Part shown: positions 17,310 through 27,200 of the stretch, in pieces
Numbering within the stretch: the first letter of the stretch is position 1
Layout: every line of letters starts with the position of its first letter
Assembly (NCBI RefSeq): GCF_013403925.1
Contig: NZ_JABFDJ010000006.1
Span: forward strand, 62,001 to 126,000
DNA: 64,000 bases
Reading direction: 5' to 3'
Origin: Winogradskyella wichelsiae
GTDB lineage: Bacteria > Bacteroidota > Bacteroidia > Flavobacteriales > Flavobacteriaceae
Position numbers and translations under genes: made by a program
Notes under the pieces: model-generated
What the model was told of the DNA's origin: nothing
Databases searched by the model: none
Seen by the model: the letters and a program-made list of their open reading frames with translations, nothing else

Positions 17310-20090
17310 TTAATCAAAAAAGATAATATCTCCGTCTCTTGACTCTCCCTTACTCCCTAAACTATTAAATTTGTAACTTAAGCTTAGCATAAAATAACGC
17401 TTTAATACAATACTTTGACTGTCTTCAATATAATCTTGAGTTGCTAAACGCCTTGCATTAGTATTCTGATTTAATAAATCATATACTTTTAATGTTATAA
17501 CAGCCTTATCATTAAGAAAGCTATATGCTAATGTTGAATTCCAAAACCAAGCACTTTTTTGAAAATCATCTGCTACATTAGGATTGTAATTAAAATTAAT
17601 ATCGTTTTGCCATTCTAGATCTTTTGGCAAAAAAGTAGTTGTTCTTAATCCAGCGTTATGACTCGTAAACTCTCTATCTTCAAAAGCAGCTATATCATAA
17701 GCAGTGTTTGTAAAGCTTAACTGATAATACGGTTTAAAATCTAATACTTTATTCCAAATAAAATCAATTCCTATTCGTGGAGCAATACTCCTTACATGAC
17801 TAGCATACTTAACATTATTATTAAAATTAATGTTTTTAGAATCACTATAACGCGCTCTAAATTTCAACTTTAAAGTTCTTAAAGTATCAAGTTTAAAATC
17901 CTTTGTATAATTCCCTGAAAAACTATAGTTATAATTTCCATCTACGTTTTCATAGGTTGTAGTTCGTTTCAATGTTTCTGTATCCACGATGGTCTTAGAC
18001 ACAACTTGATTATTTGAAAAGCTTGCGTTTGCATTAGCATAAAAACCAGTTCGTTTCTGCCAATCAAAACCATTATAACCAGCATAAATACTATGCCTAC
18101 TGCTTGGTTCTAAATTAGGATTACCTGTTACCGTCTGCAACGGATTAGACACATCTGTATAAGCTTGTAATTGCCTTAAGCCTGGCGGAGTATTCTCTAA
18201 CCAATAACCAACGTAAAGTGAAGCTTTTGGACTAAAAGTATAATTTAGAGAATAATCGAGCTCAATATTCTCAAACTCCCTTTCTACATTAAACTGAGGT
18301 CTTAATAGATCTTCATTTTTAAGTGTACGCATGTTATAACCAACATTAAAACTTGTGTATAATTTTTCTCCAGAATAGGTTAGTCCAAATGTTGGGATAC
18401 TCTGCATATCTGTATATTTAAAATCTGTACTTAGATCTGTATTAAAATCTGAATAATCTAGCGTACTATTATTATAATCGAAGGTGCTTTCTCTATTATT
18501 ATCCTTATCACGTGAATACTCATATTCAAAATTGAGAAAAAACTTTTTAGCAAGTATAGGCAGTCTATATGACAATTCAGTAATAACCCCGTAACCTTCG
18601 TTTTCCCCATTCGTATATTGATCTCGACTAATCGTTTCTGGGTTAGAACCAAAAACTTCAGTCTCTGAGTTTAAAAAATCATCACTTTTTTGTTGGTTAA
18701 CACTTGTCTCTAACTCTAATTTTACAAATCCACCTTTACTACCAAAGCGCTTTGTTGCCGCTATTTGATTTGAAAATGTATTAGCCAAATTTTCTACAAT
18801 AGAGTTTACATCAGACTGATTGGTTAAAACCAAATTTTCATCTAAAGTCTCTTCATAACTAGAGAATCTTGTTTTTGATTCTGAATAACCAACAGAAGGT
18901 TCTATTGTAATTTGAAATGTAGAATCTGTTTCTATTTCAAATTCTAAATTAACAGAATGGCTATCCGTATCATTATCTGATTTTGAATTTGAATTGGTAA
19001 AAAATCGAGAATCCGATAAAATAGTTTCGCGTTGCAATGCCGATTCGTTTTCAGAGTTACTTGATGAATAAAAATAATCTGCCGAGACATCTGAATTTTC
19101 ACCAATAACATCAGCATAATTTATACCTGCGTTTTGAGACGTTGTTATACCTTCTCCTCCTCCGAATGAGCGACCTCCAATAGAAAAAGAACCATTCTCA
19201 CTAAAAGAAATACCTCCACTGTTTCCAAACATTTTTGATATTTCACCAAAACTAAAGCCTGGTGAATTAGTATTATTACCACCTGCAAGTACACTTACTC
19301 TTCTATCATTATCAAACAAATTTACCATCCCTGCAAATTCATAACGATCATCTGTTCCAGCACCCGCAGACACACGTCCAAAAACTCCTTTATTATTTTC
19401 TTCTTTAATCGTTAAGTTAATTGTTTTGTTTTCTTTATCTCCTTCTTCTCCTGTAAAAGCTTCAGATTTGGTTTTTGTATCTACAATTTGAATTTTTTCA
19501 ATAATATCTTTAGTCAAGTTCTTGGTTGTAATTGTTGGATCATCACCAAAAAAGGGTTTACCATTTACTAAAATTTTATTTACAGATTTTCCATTCACAG
19601 TGATGTTACCTTCTTCGTCAACCTCAACACCCGGTAATTGTTTTAATAAATCTTCAACATTTGCATCTTTTTTTGTTTTAAAAGATTTTACATTAAATTC
19701 TAAGGTATCTTTTTTAATCGTTATTGGAGCTGTAGATTTCACCAGAACTTCACCAAGTTGATTGTCTAGAGACATTAAGATTATTCCTAAATCTATCTTC
19801 TCCTTATTTATTTCTATTTTTTTAAAATAAGTACCATAACCTACATACGATACATAAAAATTTAATGCTTGGTCGTAAGTTGAATTTTCAATTTTAAACT
19901 TCCCTTTTTTATCTGTAATAGTATAAGTTACCACAGAGCTATCTTTTACACGTTCTAAGTAAACTGTAGCAGATTCTAAGGGTAATTGTGTGTCTTCAGC
20001 TTTTAATGTCCCTATTAGTTGGAATGATTTTTCTTGAGAGAATGCTTGTAATACAAATAAGAATGCTAATACTAAGGTTAGTTTCTTCAT
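17310..20090 (-). CDS. TonB-dependent receptor-like outer-membrane beta-barrel protein
   Basis: A 926-residue protein: signal peptide 1-19 (ends AFSQ), carboxypeptidase-regulatory-like beta-sandwich domain (about 22-105), a plug-type domain (about 125-215, with LLKQLPGVEVDEEGNITVNG and VNKILVNGKPFFGDDP), and a barrel of the OMP_b-brl_3 type to the C-terminal Phe/Asp. A Gly/Ser/Asn-rich segment near 270-320 probably forms surface loops. No SusD partner or obvious TonB box is seen, so the ligand is unknown. A tetranucleotide tandem repeat lies 11-70 bases before the ATG, which may make expression variable. Confidence 0.88.
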   Translation of the reverse strand: MKKLTLVLAFLFVLQAFSQEKSFQLIGTLKAEDTQLPLESATVYLERVKDSSVVTYTITDKKGKFKIENSTYDQALNFYVSYVGYGTYFKKIEINKEKIDLGIILMSLDNQLGEVLVKSTAPITIKKDTLEFNVKSFKTKKDANVEDLLKQLPGVEVDEEGNITVNGKSVNKILVNGKPFFGDDPTITTKNLTKDIIEKIQIVDTKTKSEAFTGEEGDKENKTINLTIKEENNKGVFGRVSAGAGTDDRYEFAGMVNLFDNDRRVSVLAGGNNTNSPGFSFGEISKMFGNSGGISFSENGSFSIGGRSFGGGEGITTSQNAGINYADVIGENSDVSADYFYSSSNSENESALQRETILSDSRFFTNSNSKSDNDTDSHSVNLEFEIETDSTFQITIEPSVGYSESKTRFSSYEETLDENLVLTNQSDVNSIVENLANTFSNQIAATKRFGSKGGFVKLELETSVNQQKSDDFLNSETEVFGSNPETISRDQYTNGENEGYGVITELSYRLPILAKKFFLNFEYEYSRDKDNNRESTFDYNNSTLDYSDFNTDLSTDFKYTDMQSIPTFGLTYSGEKLYTSFNVGYNMRTLKNEDLLRPQFNVEREFENIELDYSLNYTFSPKASLYVGYWLENTPPGLRQLQAYTDVSNPLQTVTGNPNLEPSSRHSIYAGYNGFDWQKRTGFYANANASFSNNQVVSKTIVDTETLKRTTTYENVDGNYNYSFSGNYTKDFKLDTLRTLKLKFRARYSDSKNINFNNNVKYASHVRSIAPRIGIDFIWNKVLDFKPYYQLSFTNTAYDIAAFEDREFTSHNAGLRTTTFLPKDLEWQNDINFNYNPNVADDFQKSAWFWNSTLAYSFLNDKAVITLKVYDLLNQNTNARRLATQDYIEDSQSIVLKRYFMLSLSYKFNSLGSKGESRDGDIIFFD

Positions 20091-20095
20091 GTTGC

Positions 20096-20160
<65 letters not shown>

Positions 20161-20317
20161 AATTTTCAATATTACAACGTAAGAAAACTATAAATGGTAT
20201 TAAAGTTCTTAAAATTATCATAAAACCAAGCCCTAAACAGCTCATAATGAAAATTTACCATAAGACGATTCTTTAACATATCATTTCGAAGATATAATAA
20301 AACTAATATTCTTTAAA

Positions 20318-20355
20318 TGAAAAATTCCCCCTGAAAAATATTTCAGGAGGAATTT
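20318..20355 (-). terminator. Terminator of der
   Basis: Arms AAATTCCCCCTGAAA (20322-20336) and TTTCAGGAGGAATTT (20341-20355), one mismatch, 4-base loop; the minus strand continues into a T5 run. It lies 25 bases after the der stop. Confidence 0.75.
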
Positions 20356-20380
20356 ATAATATTATGGTCTATAAGAAACT

Positions 20381-21685
20381 TTATTTTTTTCTCATGTAAA
20401 CACTTACTGGCACACCATTAAAATCGAACTCATCACGTAACTTATTTTCAAGAAAACGTTTATAAGGTTCTTTTACATATTGAGGTAAGTTACAGAAAAA
20501 TGCAAATTGTGGTTGCGGTGTTGGCAACTGCATAATGTATTTAATTTTTACAAATTTCCCTTTATATGCTGGTGGTGGCTGGTTCTCTATTATAGGTAAT
20601 AGAGTTTCATTTAACACACTAGTTTTAATACGTTTTGTTCGGTTTTGATAAACCTCTACAGCTGTTTCAATAGCTTTAAAAATACGTTGTTTATTTAATA
20701 CAGATATAAATACTATTGGCACATCTGTAAATGGAGCCATTTCTTGTCTTATATGCTGTTCAAAAGCTTTAGCTGTTTTTGTATCCTTTTCTATTAAATC
20801 CCATTTATTAACAAGAATTACAATTCCTTTTCTGTTACGTTCTGCTAACCAGAAGATATTTTGAACTTGACCATCAAAGCCACGAGTTGCATCTAAAACC
20901 ACTAAACAAACATCACAATGCTCGATTGCTCTAACACTACGCATTACAGAATAGAACTCTAAATCTTCCTTTACTTTAGATTTACGACGAATACCTGCCG
21001 TATCTACCAAATTAAATTCAAATCCAAAACGATTATATTTTGTATCGATAGAATCTCTAGTTGTCCCCGCAATATCTGTTACGATATAGCGCTCTTCACC
21101 TATTAATGCATTTATAAAAGAAGATTTTCCTGCATTTGGTCTACCTACTACAGCAAAACGAGGCAATTCATCTTCTTCAACTTCTTCTTTTTCTGGTAAA
21201 GCTTTAACAACAGCATCTAATAAATCTCCTGTTCCACTTCCATTGATACTTGCAATGGTAAAATATTCACCTAAACCTAGAGAATAGAATTCAACAGCGT
21301 CTTCAGCACGTTTATTATTATCAACTTTATTTACTACTAAAAAAACAGGCTTATCTACTCTTCTAAGTAGTTTAGCTACATCTTCATCCATACCAGTTAC
21401 GCCAGATTCTACATCCACCATAAAAATAATAGCGTCAGCTTCTTCAATAGCTAACTCTACTTGTTTATCTATTTCTGCTTCGAAAACATCATCACTACCA
21501 ACGACATAGCCACCAGTATCAATTAAAGAAAATTCTTTCCCGTTCCAATCCGACTTGCCGTAATGACGATCTCTTGTGACACCACTAACAGCATCAACTA
21601 TAGCTTCACGTCTTTTAATAAGACGGTTAAAAAATGTCGACTTCCCTACATTAGGACGACCTACCACAGCTACTATATTGCTCAT
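20381..21685 (-). CDS. der: Ribosome biogenesis GTPase Der (EngA)
   Basis: A 434-residue tandem GTPase for late 50S assembly. First G domain: G1 GRPNVGKS at 8-15, G3 DTGGY, G4 NKVD. Second G domain: [27 protein letters not shown]-terminal KH-like domain ends [13 protein letters not shown]. Length is normal. A TATCTTTG -7 box on the minus strand (21705-21712) lies 20 bases upstream of the start. Confidence 0.97.
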   Translation of the reverse strand: MSNIVAVVGRPNVGKSTFFNRLIKRREAIVDAVSGVTRDRHYGKSDWNGKEFSLIDTGGYVVGSDDVFEAEIDKQVELAIEEADAIIFMVDVESGVTGMDEDVAKLLRRVDKPVFLVVNKVDNNKRAEDAVEFYSLGLGEYFTIASINGSGTGDLLDAVVKALPEKEEVEEDELPRFAVVGRPNAGKSSFINALIGEERYIVTDIAGTTRDSIDTKYNRFGFEFNLVDTAGIRRKSKVKEDLEFYSVMRSVRAIEHCDVCLVVLDATRGFDGQVQNIFWLAERNRKGIVILVNKWDLIEKDTKTAKAFEQHIRQEMAPFTDVPIVFISVLNKQRIFKAIETAVEVYQNRTKRIKTSVLNETLLPIIENQPPPAYKGKFVKIKYIMQLPTPQPQFAFFCNLPQYVKEPYKRFLENKLRDEFDFNGVPVSVYMRKK

Positions 21686-22049
21686 TGATTTTTATTTAAG
21701 TCTACAAAGATACTATATCCTTGTCTCTTATGATGCACTAATAGTCACTTTTCACTCCTTATATAGTATAAAGAATTTTTATCGCATAAAAATTAAATTA
21801 AAAAACCAAATAAAAATTATTCAGCCCCTCTTTATAACATGTGTTATTTTAGGAGAGTTAGCTTAATTTTTAGTAATTTTATCACATGTAATAAATAGGA
21901 TTTTTTTTACATATTTTTTAATGATTGTATAGATCTATTTGCTCAGGAACAGCTCCTTTCCTGCAGGTTTGTTACAGTTTACAATAATAAAAACGCACGT
22001 TAGTTGTTACCTAAAAAACAATGTGTTATACTTAATAATTCAAAAAATA
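21686..22049. other. Divergent intergenic region, 364 bp
   Basis: Lies between der and the LysM gene. It holds the der -7 box (TATCTTTG on the minus strand at 21705-21712) and a short dyad (ATAACA at 21834-21839, TGTTAT at 21842-21847). An upstream in-frame TTG at 21939 could extend the LysM frame, but the signal peptide starts at 22050. Nothing else stands out. Confidence 0.5.
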
Positions 22050-23885
22050 ATGGGGAGATTATTTACGCTTATCTTAATTTTAGCTTTAAATTGTAATGTA
22101 ATATTTGCTCAAGAGAACTACAAAGAGCATGTTATAAAAAAAGGAGAAACTGTTTATATGATTTCTCGACAATATGGTATAAGTCCTAATTCTCTTTTTG
22201 AACTCAACCCAGGATCTGAACAAGTAATTTATGTAGGAAGCATTTTGCGTATACCGAATTCTTCTTCAACCAATAATACTCCAAGAAACAACAAACCTGC
22301 AGTTAAAACCGTTAATGGCGATGCCATAAAAAATTATGTTGTACAAGAAGGAGATACAAAATTTAGCCTTTCTCGTCGTTTTGGTGTCAGCATTAATAAA
22401 TTAGAGCAACAAAATCCTCATATTAGAAATATGCTTCAAACTGGGCATATTATTAATTTAGATAAATTTAAAACTAAAGAAACCACTACTGCAAACATAA
22501 ATGAAACGGTTATTAAAGAAACAGATACTATAACCAACAACACCACTATTAAAGAAGTAAAAACCAAAATCAACGAATATAAAGATTACGTTATAGAACC
22601 AAAACAAACACTTTATAGCATTTCTATGATGACAGGTATGTCTACCGAAGAATTAATTACCTTAAATCCACAATTAAGAACAGCAGTTGTTACAGGCGAT
22701 ATAATAAAAATACCTACTAACGCAACACAGGCTAAAGATGTAAAAAACACATTAAACAATTCAGATTCTACTAAAAACATTAAGGCAGAAAAGGTACCAA
22801 ACATAAAAAACAATAATAACAAAGCTTTATACGCTAATTTAGTAAAAAGCACAGCTAACGGAATTTATTTTTATACTCCTTTTTCAAGCGAAGAGTTTAG
22901 TTCTCCTAAGGATCGACAAAAAATATTAGAAACTAATACCGATTATAAAAAATATATTGATTTCTTCCAAGGAGCTCAAATAGCCATTGACTCTGCTAAA
23001 GCTTTGAAACTTGAGTTTGATGTTACTTTAATAAAAAAGAATATAGCAGAATCTAAATTAACAGTTGACAGTCCCTATAGCAAGAATGTTATTTTAGTTC
23101 CGTTTTTAGATGGTGACTCAAAATTTCCCGAAATTAAATCGGATAAGACTGTTTCAATTATTGATATAAAATCGAATTTAAACAGTAGTGAGAACATTAA
23201 TATTTATAAATCAATTCCATCAGACACTATTCAGAAAACAAAGACTTTAAATTATTTAGCTCAACAGGATGCCAATACAGTTGTAGTTAGCGATTTAGAT
23301 GAAGCTAAAAATAAAACTCTAATTAAAAAGATACTTCCTAATTCTAAATTTTTAAAAGTAAATAGTTCCGGTTTTTTTGATTCTGAAAAACTAAAAAATA
23401 CATTAGACAAAACCAAGCTTAATTATATTGTTTTAGACAGCGAAAAGACGATCATTCTTTTAAATACCACTACAGCCTTAATGAAAGAATTATCAGAGTA
23501 TAATATTCAGCTGGTTATGATAGAATCTGAACTAATTTCAAAACAAGGTGAAGTTTCAGAAATGAGGTTTAAAATATTAAAACTCATTTTTCCTTCAACC
23601 ACTAACTCTTTAAATAAGTCTGACATTATAGATTTTGAAAATAAATACAAAACTATTTTCGATACAGCACCTACAGAAAATTCTATTCTAGGTTTTAATG
23701 TCACTTTAGATGTATTATTAAGAATCTCTCAAGATTCATCATTTGAAGAAACAATCAGCAATACCATCTCTACACAATCTCATTTAAAGTTTGAGTATAA
23801 AAAAATAAGAGATGGTTATTATTTAAATACAGGTATTTATTTAATGCAATATAATTCTGAAGAAGGACTATTAGAAATCGATTAA
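22050..23885 (+). CDS. LysM-repeat protein with PBP1-like C-terminal domain
   Basis: A 611-residue envelope protein. Signal peptide 1-21 (ends IFAQ). Three LysM peptidoglycan-binding domains lie near residues 26-70, 94-140 and 175-220 (HVIKKGETVYMISRQYGIS; YVVQEGDTKFSLSRRFGVS; YVIEPKQTLYSISMMTGMS). A Lys/Asn-rich linker follows, and then a 330-residue region resembling type 1 periplasmic-binding proteins (FFQGAQIAIDSAKALKLEFDV, ILVPFLDGDSKF). The combination is common in flavobacteria. LysM should fix it to the wall; no ligand is known. I chose ATG 22050 because the hydrophobic signal follows directly. Confidence 0.85.
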   Translation: MGRLFTLILILALNCNVIFAQENYKEHVIKKGETVYMISRQYGISPNSLFELNPGSEQVIYVGSILRIPNSSSTNNTPRNNKPAVKTVNGDAIKNYVVQEGDTKFSLSRRFGVSINKLEQQNPHIRNMLQTGHIINLDKFKTKETTTANINETVIKETDTITNNTTIKEVKTKINEYKDYVIEPKQTLYSISMMTGMSTEELITLNPQLRTAVVTGDIIKIPTNATQAKDVKNTLNNSDSTKNIKAEKVPNIKNNNNKALYANLVKSTANGIYFYTPFSSEEFSSPKDRQKILETNTDYKKYIDFFQGAQIAIDSAKALKLEFDVTLIKKNIAESKLTVDSPYSKNVILVPFLDGDSKFPEIKSDKTVSIIDIKSNLNSSENINIYKSIPSDTIQKTKTLNYLAQQDANTVVVSDLDEAKNKTLIKKILPNSKFLKVNSSGFFDSEKLKNTLDKTKLNYIVLDSEKTIILLNTTTALMKELSEYNIQLVMIESELISKQGEVSEMRFKILKLIFPSTTNSLNKSDIIDFENKYKTIFDTAPTENSILGFNVTLDVLLRISQDSSFEETISNTISTQSHLKFEYKKIRDGYYLNTGIYLMQYNSEEGLLEID

Positions 23886-24254
23886 TTGTTCAAAATATTT
23901 ACATAAATAAGCATCGTAATTATCTTAAATTACATAAATAAAAACTCCTATTCTCATTCAATATCTCGCACTAAAAGAGCTCTTTTTCTAAAAAAGCCAC
24001 CCATCAAATACATAAAATAACGATAAACAACACTTTTTACTTTTTCAAAAAGACAATTAACACACTTAACAACAGTCTTTTAACGCTAAAAAATGCAAAA
24101 ATACAAAAGTCAAAAACTGCAAGACTTAATTTTTGCTATATTTAAGCTAATTACATATATTTGTTTCCCTTCCCCTCTGTTTGGCAAGAAGATAGTTTTA
24201 TTTTGAATTTGCTGCTCTATGCTAATTTCAACAAAAAATAATTATTACAAATTT
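23886..24254. other. Intergenic region upstream of the adhesin operon, 369 bp
   Basis: AT-rich and without coding character. It contains the consensus promoter at 24132-24163; no clear terminator follows the LysM gene. The first 36 codons after 24219 could be an N-terminal extension of the adhesin if that ATG is used. Confidence 0.5.
24132..24163 (+). promoter_or_regulatory. Promoter of the adhesin-PorP/SprF-OmpA operon
   Basis: TTTG at 24132-24135, 20-base spacer, TATATTTG at 24156-24163: an exact Bacteroidota sigma-A-type match. Transcription would start near 24170, some 50-85 bases ahead of the possible ATGs. Confidence 0.75.
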
Positions 24255-27200
24255 ATGAGAGCCAAAAAGTACAGTTTTAAAAGTTATACTATGTTTTTAG
24301 TATTTCTTATGTTGTCAATTACTGGCATACTTACACCTGCTTATGCTCAATGTCCTACAGTAACAGAACCTGCACAATCATTATGTAATGTACAATCTGT
24401 TTTAGTTAGTGACTTACAAGCAACTGATACAGGTGGCGGTATTGTTTGGTACGAGTCAGCAACCTCGACAACTCCTTTATCAAATTCTGAAGGTCTAATA
24501 AGCGGTGAAGACTACTATGCCGATAGCAGCACAGGTACTTGTACCACAAGAGCTCGAGTAGATGTCATAATCTACAGTGCACCCGTTGGAGATAATTATC
24601 AAGGTATTTGTATAGATGATCCTTCACTTGCGACCGTTAGTAGTTTAAATGCTACAGGAAATGACGTACAATGGTATTTAACATCATCAGGAGGCATTCC
24701 TTTAAATGAAAATGATGTTCTAATAGATGATACTTTATACTACGCAGATCAATCAAGTCCTGATGGAAACTGTAGAACATCAAGACTATCTGTTTTAGTT
24801 AATGTAGGATCCACACTTTTACCTGAAGGAGATCCTATTCAACAGCTTTGTGTTTCATCTAGTTTTCAGCCTACACTTGAAGATTTAGTTGTTACCGGTA
24901 GTAATAATTGGTATAACTCCTTATTTTCTGCTGTAACTCTTCCGCTTACAACACCTTTAGTTAATGGACAAACTTATTATGCCACAGCTGTAGATCCACC
25001 TTGTGAAAGTACTGCTAGATTAGCTATAACAGTAATTTTAAATAACTATCCTGATGCAGGTGAAAATGCCACAGTAGATATCTGTGAAAATGATAATTCA
25101 ACAATTGACTTATTTACAGCATTAGGAGGAACACCTCAATCTGGGGGCTTTTGGTCACCGTCACTTAATAGTGGTACGAGTATATTTGATCCTGCTATAG
25201 ATCCTAGTGGTATTTACACTTACACTGTTGGTGCACCTGCTACTTGTGGTTATGCCACGGCAACAGTTAATGTATCTATTTCTGATAATGAAGACGCTGG
25301 TGAAGATGGAACTATAGAGGTTTGCGAAAACAATGGCACTTTTAATCTTTTTAACAGTTTAAATGGCACACCAAACACTGGAGGTACTTGGTCTCCTGCT
25401 TTAAATAGCGGAACGGGACTTTTTGATCCTAATTTTGATACTGCAGGAACTTATACTTATACAGTATTAAGCACAACCTCTTGTCCTAATTCTTCTGCAA
25501 ACGTAGTAGTATCTATTTTACAAGTACCTGATGCTGGTTCTAACGCTATATTAGATATATGTAGTAATAACGAAAACACAATTAACTTATTTGAAACTCT
25601 TAATGGAACACCTGAAACAGGAGGGTTTTGGTCACCGTCTCTTAATAGCGGTTCAAATATATTTGATCCATCTATAGATGCTAATGGTGTTTATACTTAC
25701 ACTGTTGGTGACCCTTCTTCTTGTGGTTATGCTACTGCAACAGTTGATATATCTATTTCTATTTATGAGAATGCTGGTGAACATGGAGCTATAGAGGTTT
25801 GCGAAAACGACAGTGCTTTTGATCTTTTTAATAGTTTAAATGGCACACCAAGTACTGGTGGTGCTTGGTCACCTACTCTTAATAGCGGAACTGGACTTTT
25901 TGATCCTTCTTTTGATACAGCAGGAACATATACCTATACAATATTAGGCACAGCCTCTTGTCCTGGTTCTTCCGCAAACGTTGAAGTTTCTATTTTACAA
26001 GAACCTGACGCAGGTTCAAATGCAGTACTAGAAATTTGCAGTAATAATGAAAATACAATTGATTTATTTGACGCTCTTAATGGAACACCTGATACTGGAG
26101 GTTTTTGGTCACCGTCTCTTAACAGTGGTACAAATATATTTGATCCTGTTATAGATCCGAGTGGTATATACACTTACACCCTTGGTGATCCTTCTTCTTG
26201 TGGTTATGCTACTGCAACAGTAGATATATCTATTTCTGTTTATGAGAATGCTGGTGAACACGGATCTATACAAATTTGCGAAAACGACAGCGCTATTGAT
26301 CTTTTTAATAGTTTAAATGGCACACCAAGCACAGGAGGTACTTGGTCCCCTGCTCTTAATAGTGGAACTGGACTTTTTGATCCTGCTTTCGATACGGTAG
26401 GAACTTATACCTATACAATATCAGGCACAGTTTCTTGTCCTGGTTCTTCTGCAAACATAGAGGTTTCTATTTTACAAGAGCCAGATGCGGGTTCTAATGC
26501 TGCTTTAGATATTTGTAGTAATAATGAAAATACAATTAATTTATTTGAAACTCTTAATGGAACACCTGATATTGGGGGAGTATGGACCCCTTCATTAACT
26601 AGTGGAACGGGACTTTTTGACCCTACTATAGACCCTAGTGGCATATATACTTATACTATTGGTGACCCTTCTTCTTGTGGTTATGCTACGGCAACAGTAG
26701 ATATATCTATTTCAGCATATGAAAACGCAGGTGAAAACGGCACTATAGAAGTTTGCGAAAACGACAGTACTTTTGATCTTTTTAATAATTTAAATGGAAC
26801 ACCAAGCACTGGTGGCACTTGGTCCCCTGCTCTAAGTAGTGGAACAGGACTTTTTGACCCTTCTTTTGATACCGCAGGAACTTATACCTATACAATTATA
26901 GGCACAGCCTCTTGCCCTGATTCTTCTGCAAACGTAGAGGTTTCTATTTTACAAGAACCTGATTCTGGAACAAATACTACAATAGATATTTGCAGTAATG
27001 ATATAGTTAACCTATTTGAAAACCTTAGTGGAACACCTGATATTGGAGGAACATGGACTCCTTTATTAAATAGTGGAACAGATATATTTGATCCTAGTGT
27101 TGATGTAGCGGGCACTTATACATATGAAGTAAATAATTCATGTGGTACAAGTTCTTCTACTATAATTATAACTATTTCAAACCCCAGTGATGCAGGTATT

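Noticed and set aside
17310-20090. SusC-type glycan transporter
   Set aside because: No SusD gene follows and the architecture fits the general OMP_b-brl_3 group; ligand left open.
21939-22049. N-terminal extension of the LysM protein from TTG 21939
   Set aside because: A clean signal peptide begins at ATG 22050; the extension would place it internally.
25934-27115. Three antisense open frames (25934-26173, 26411-26644, 26888-27115) with similar products
   Set aside because: They are spaced 477 bp apart because they are shadows of the adhesin repeat; their sequence is explained by the sense strand.
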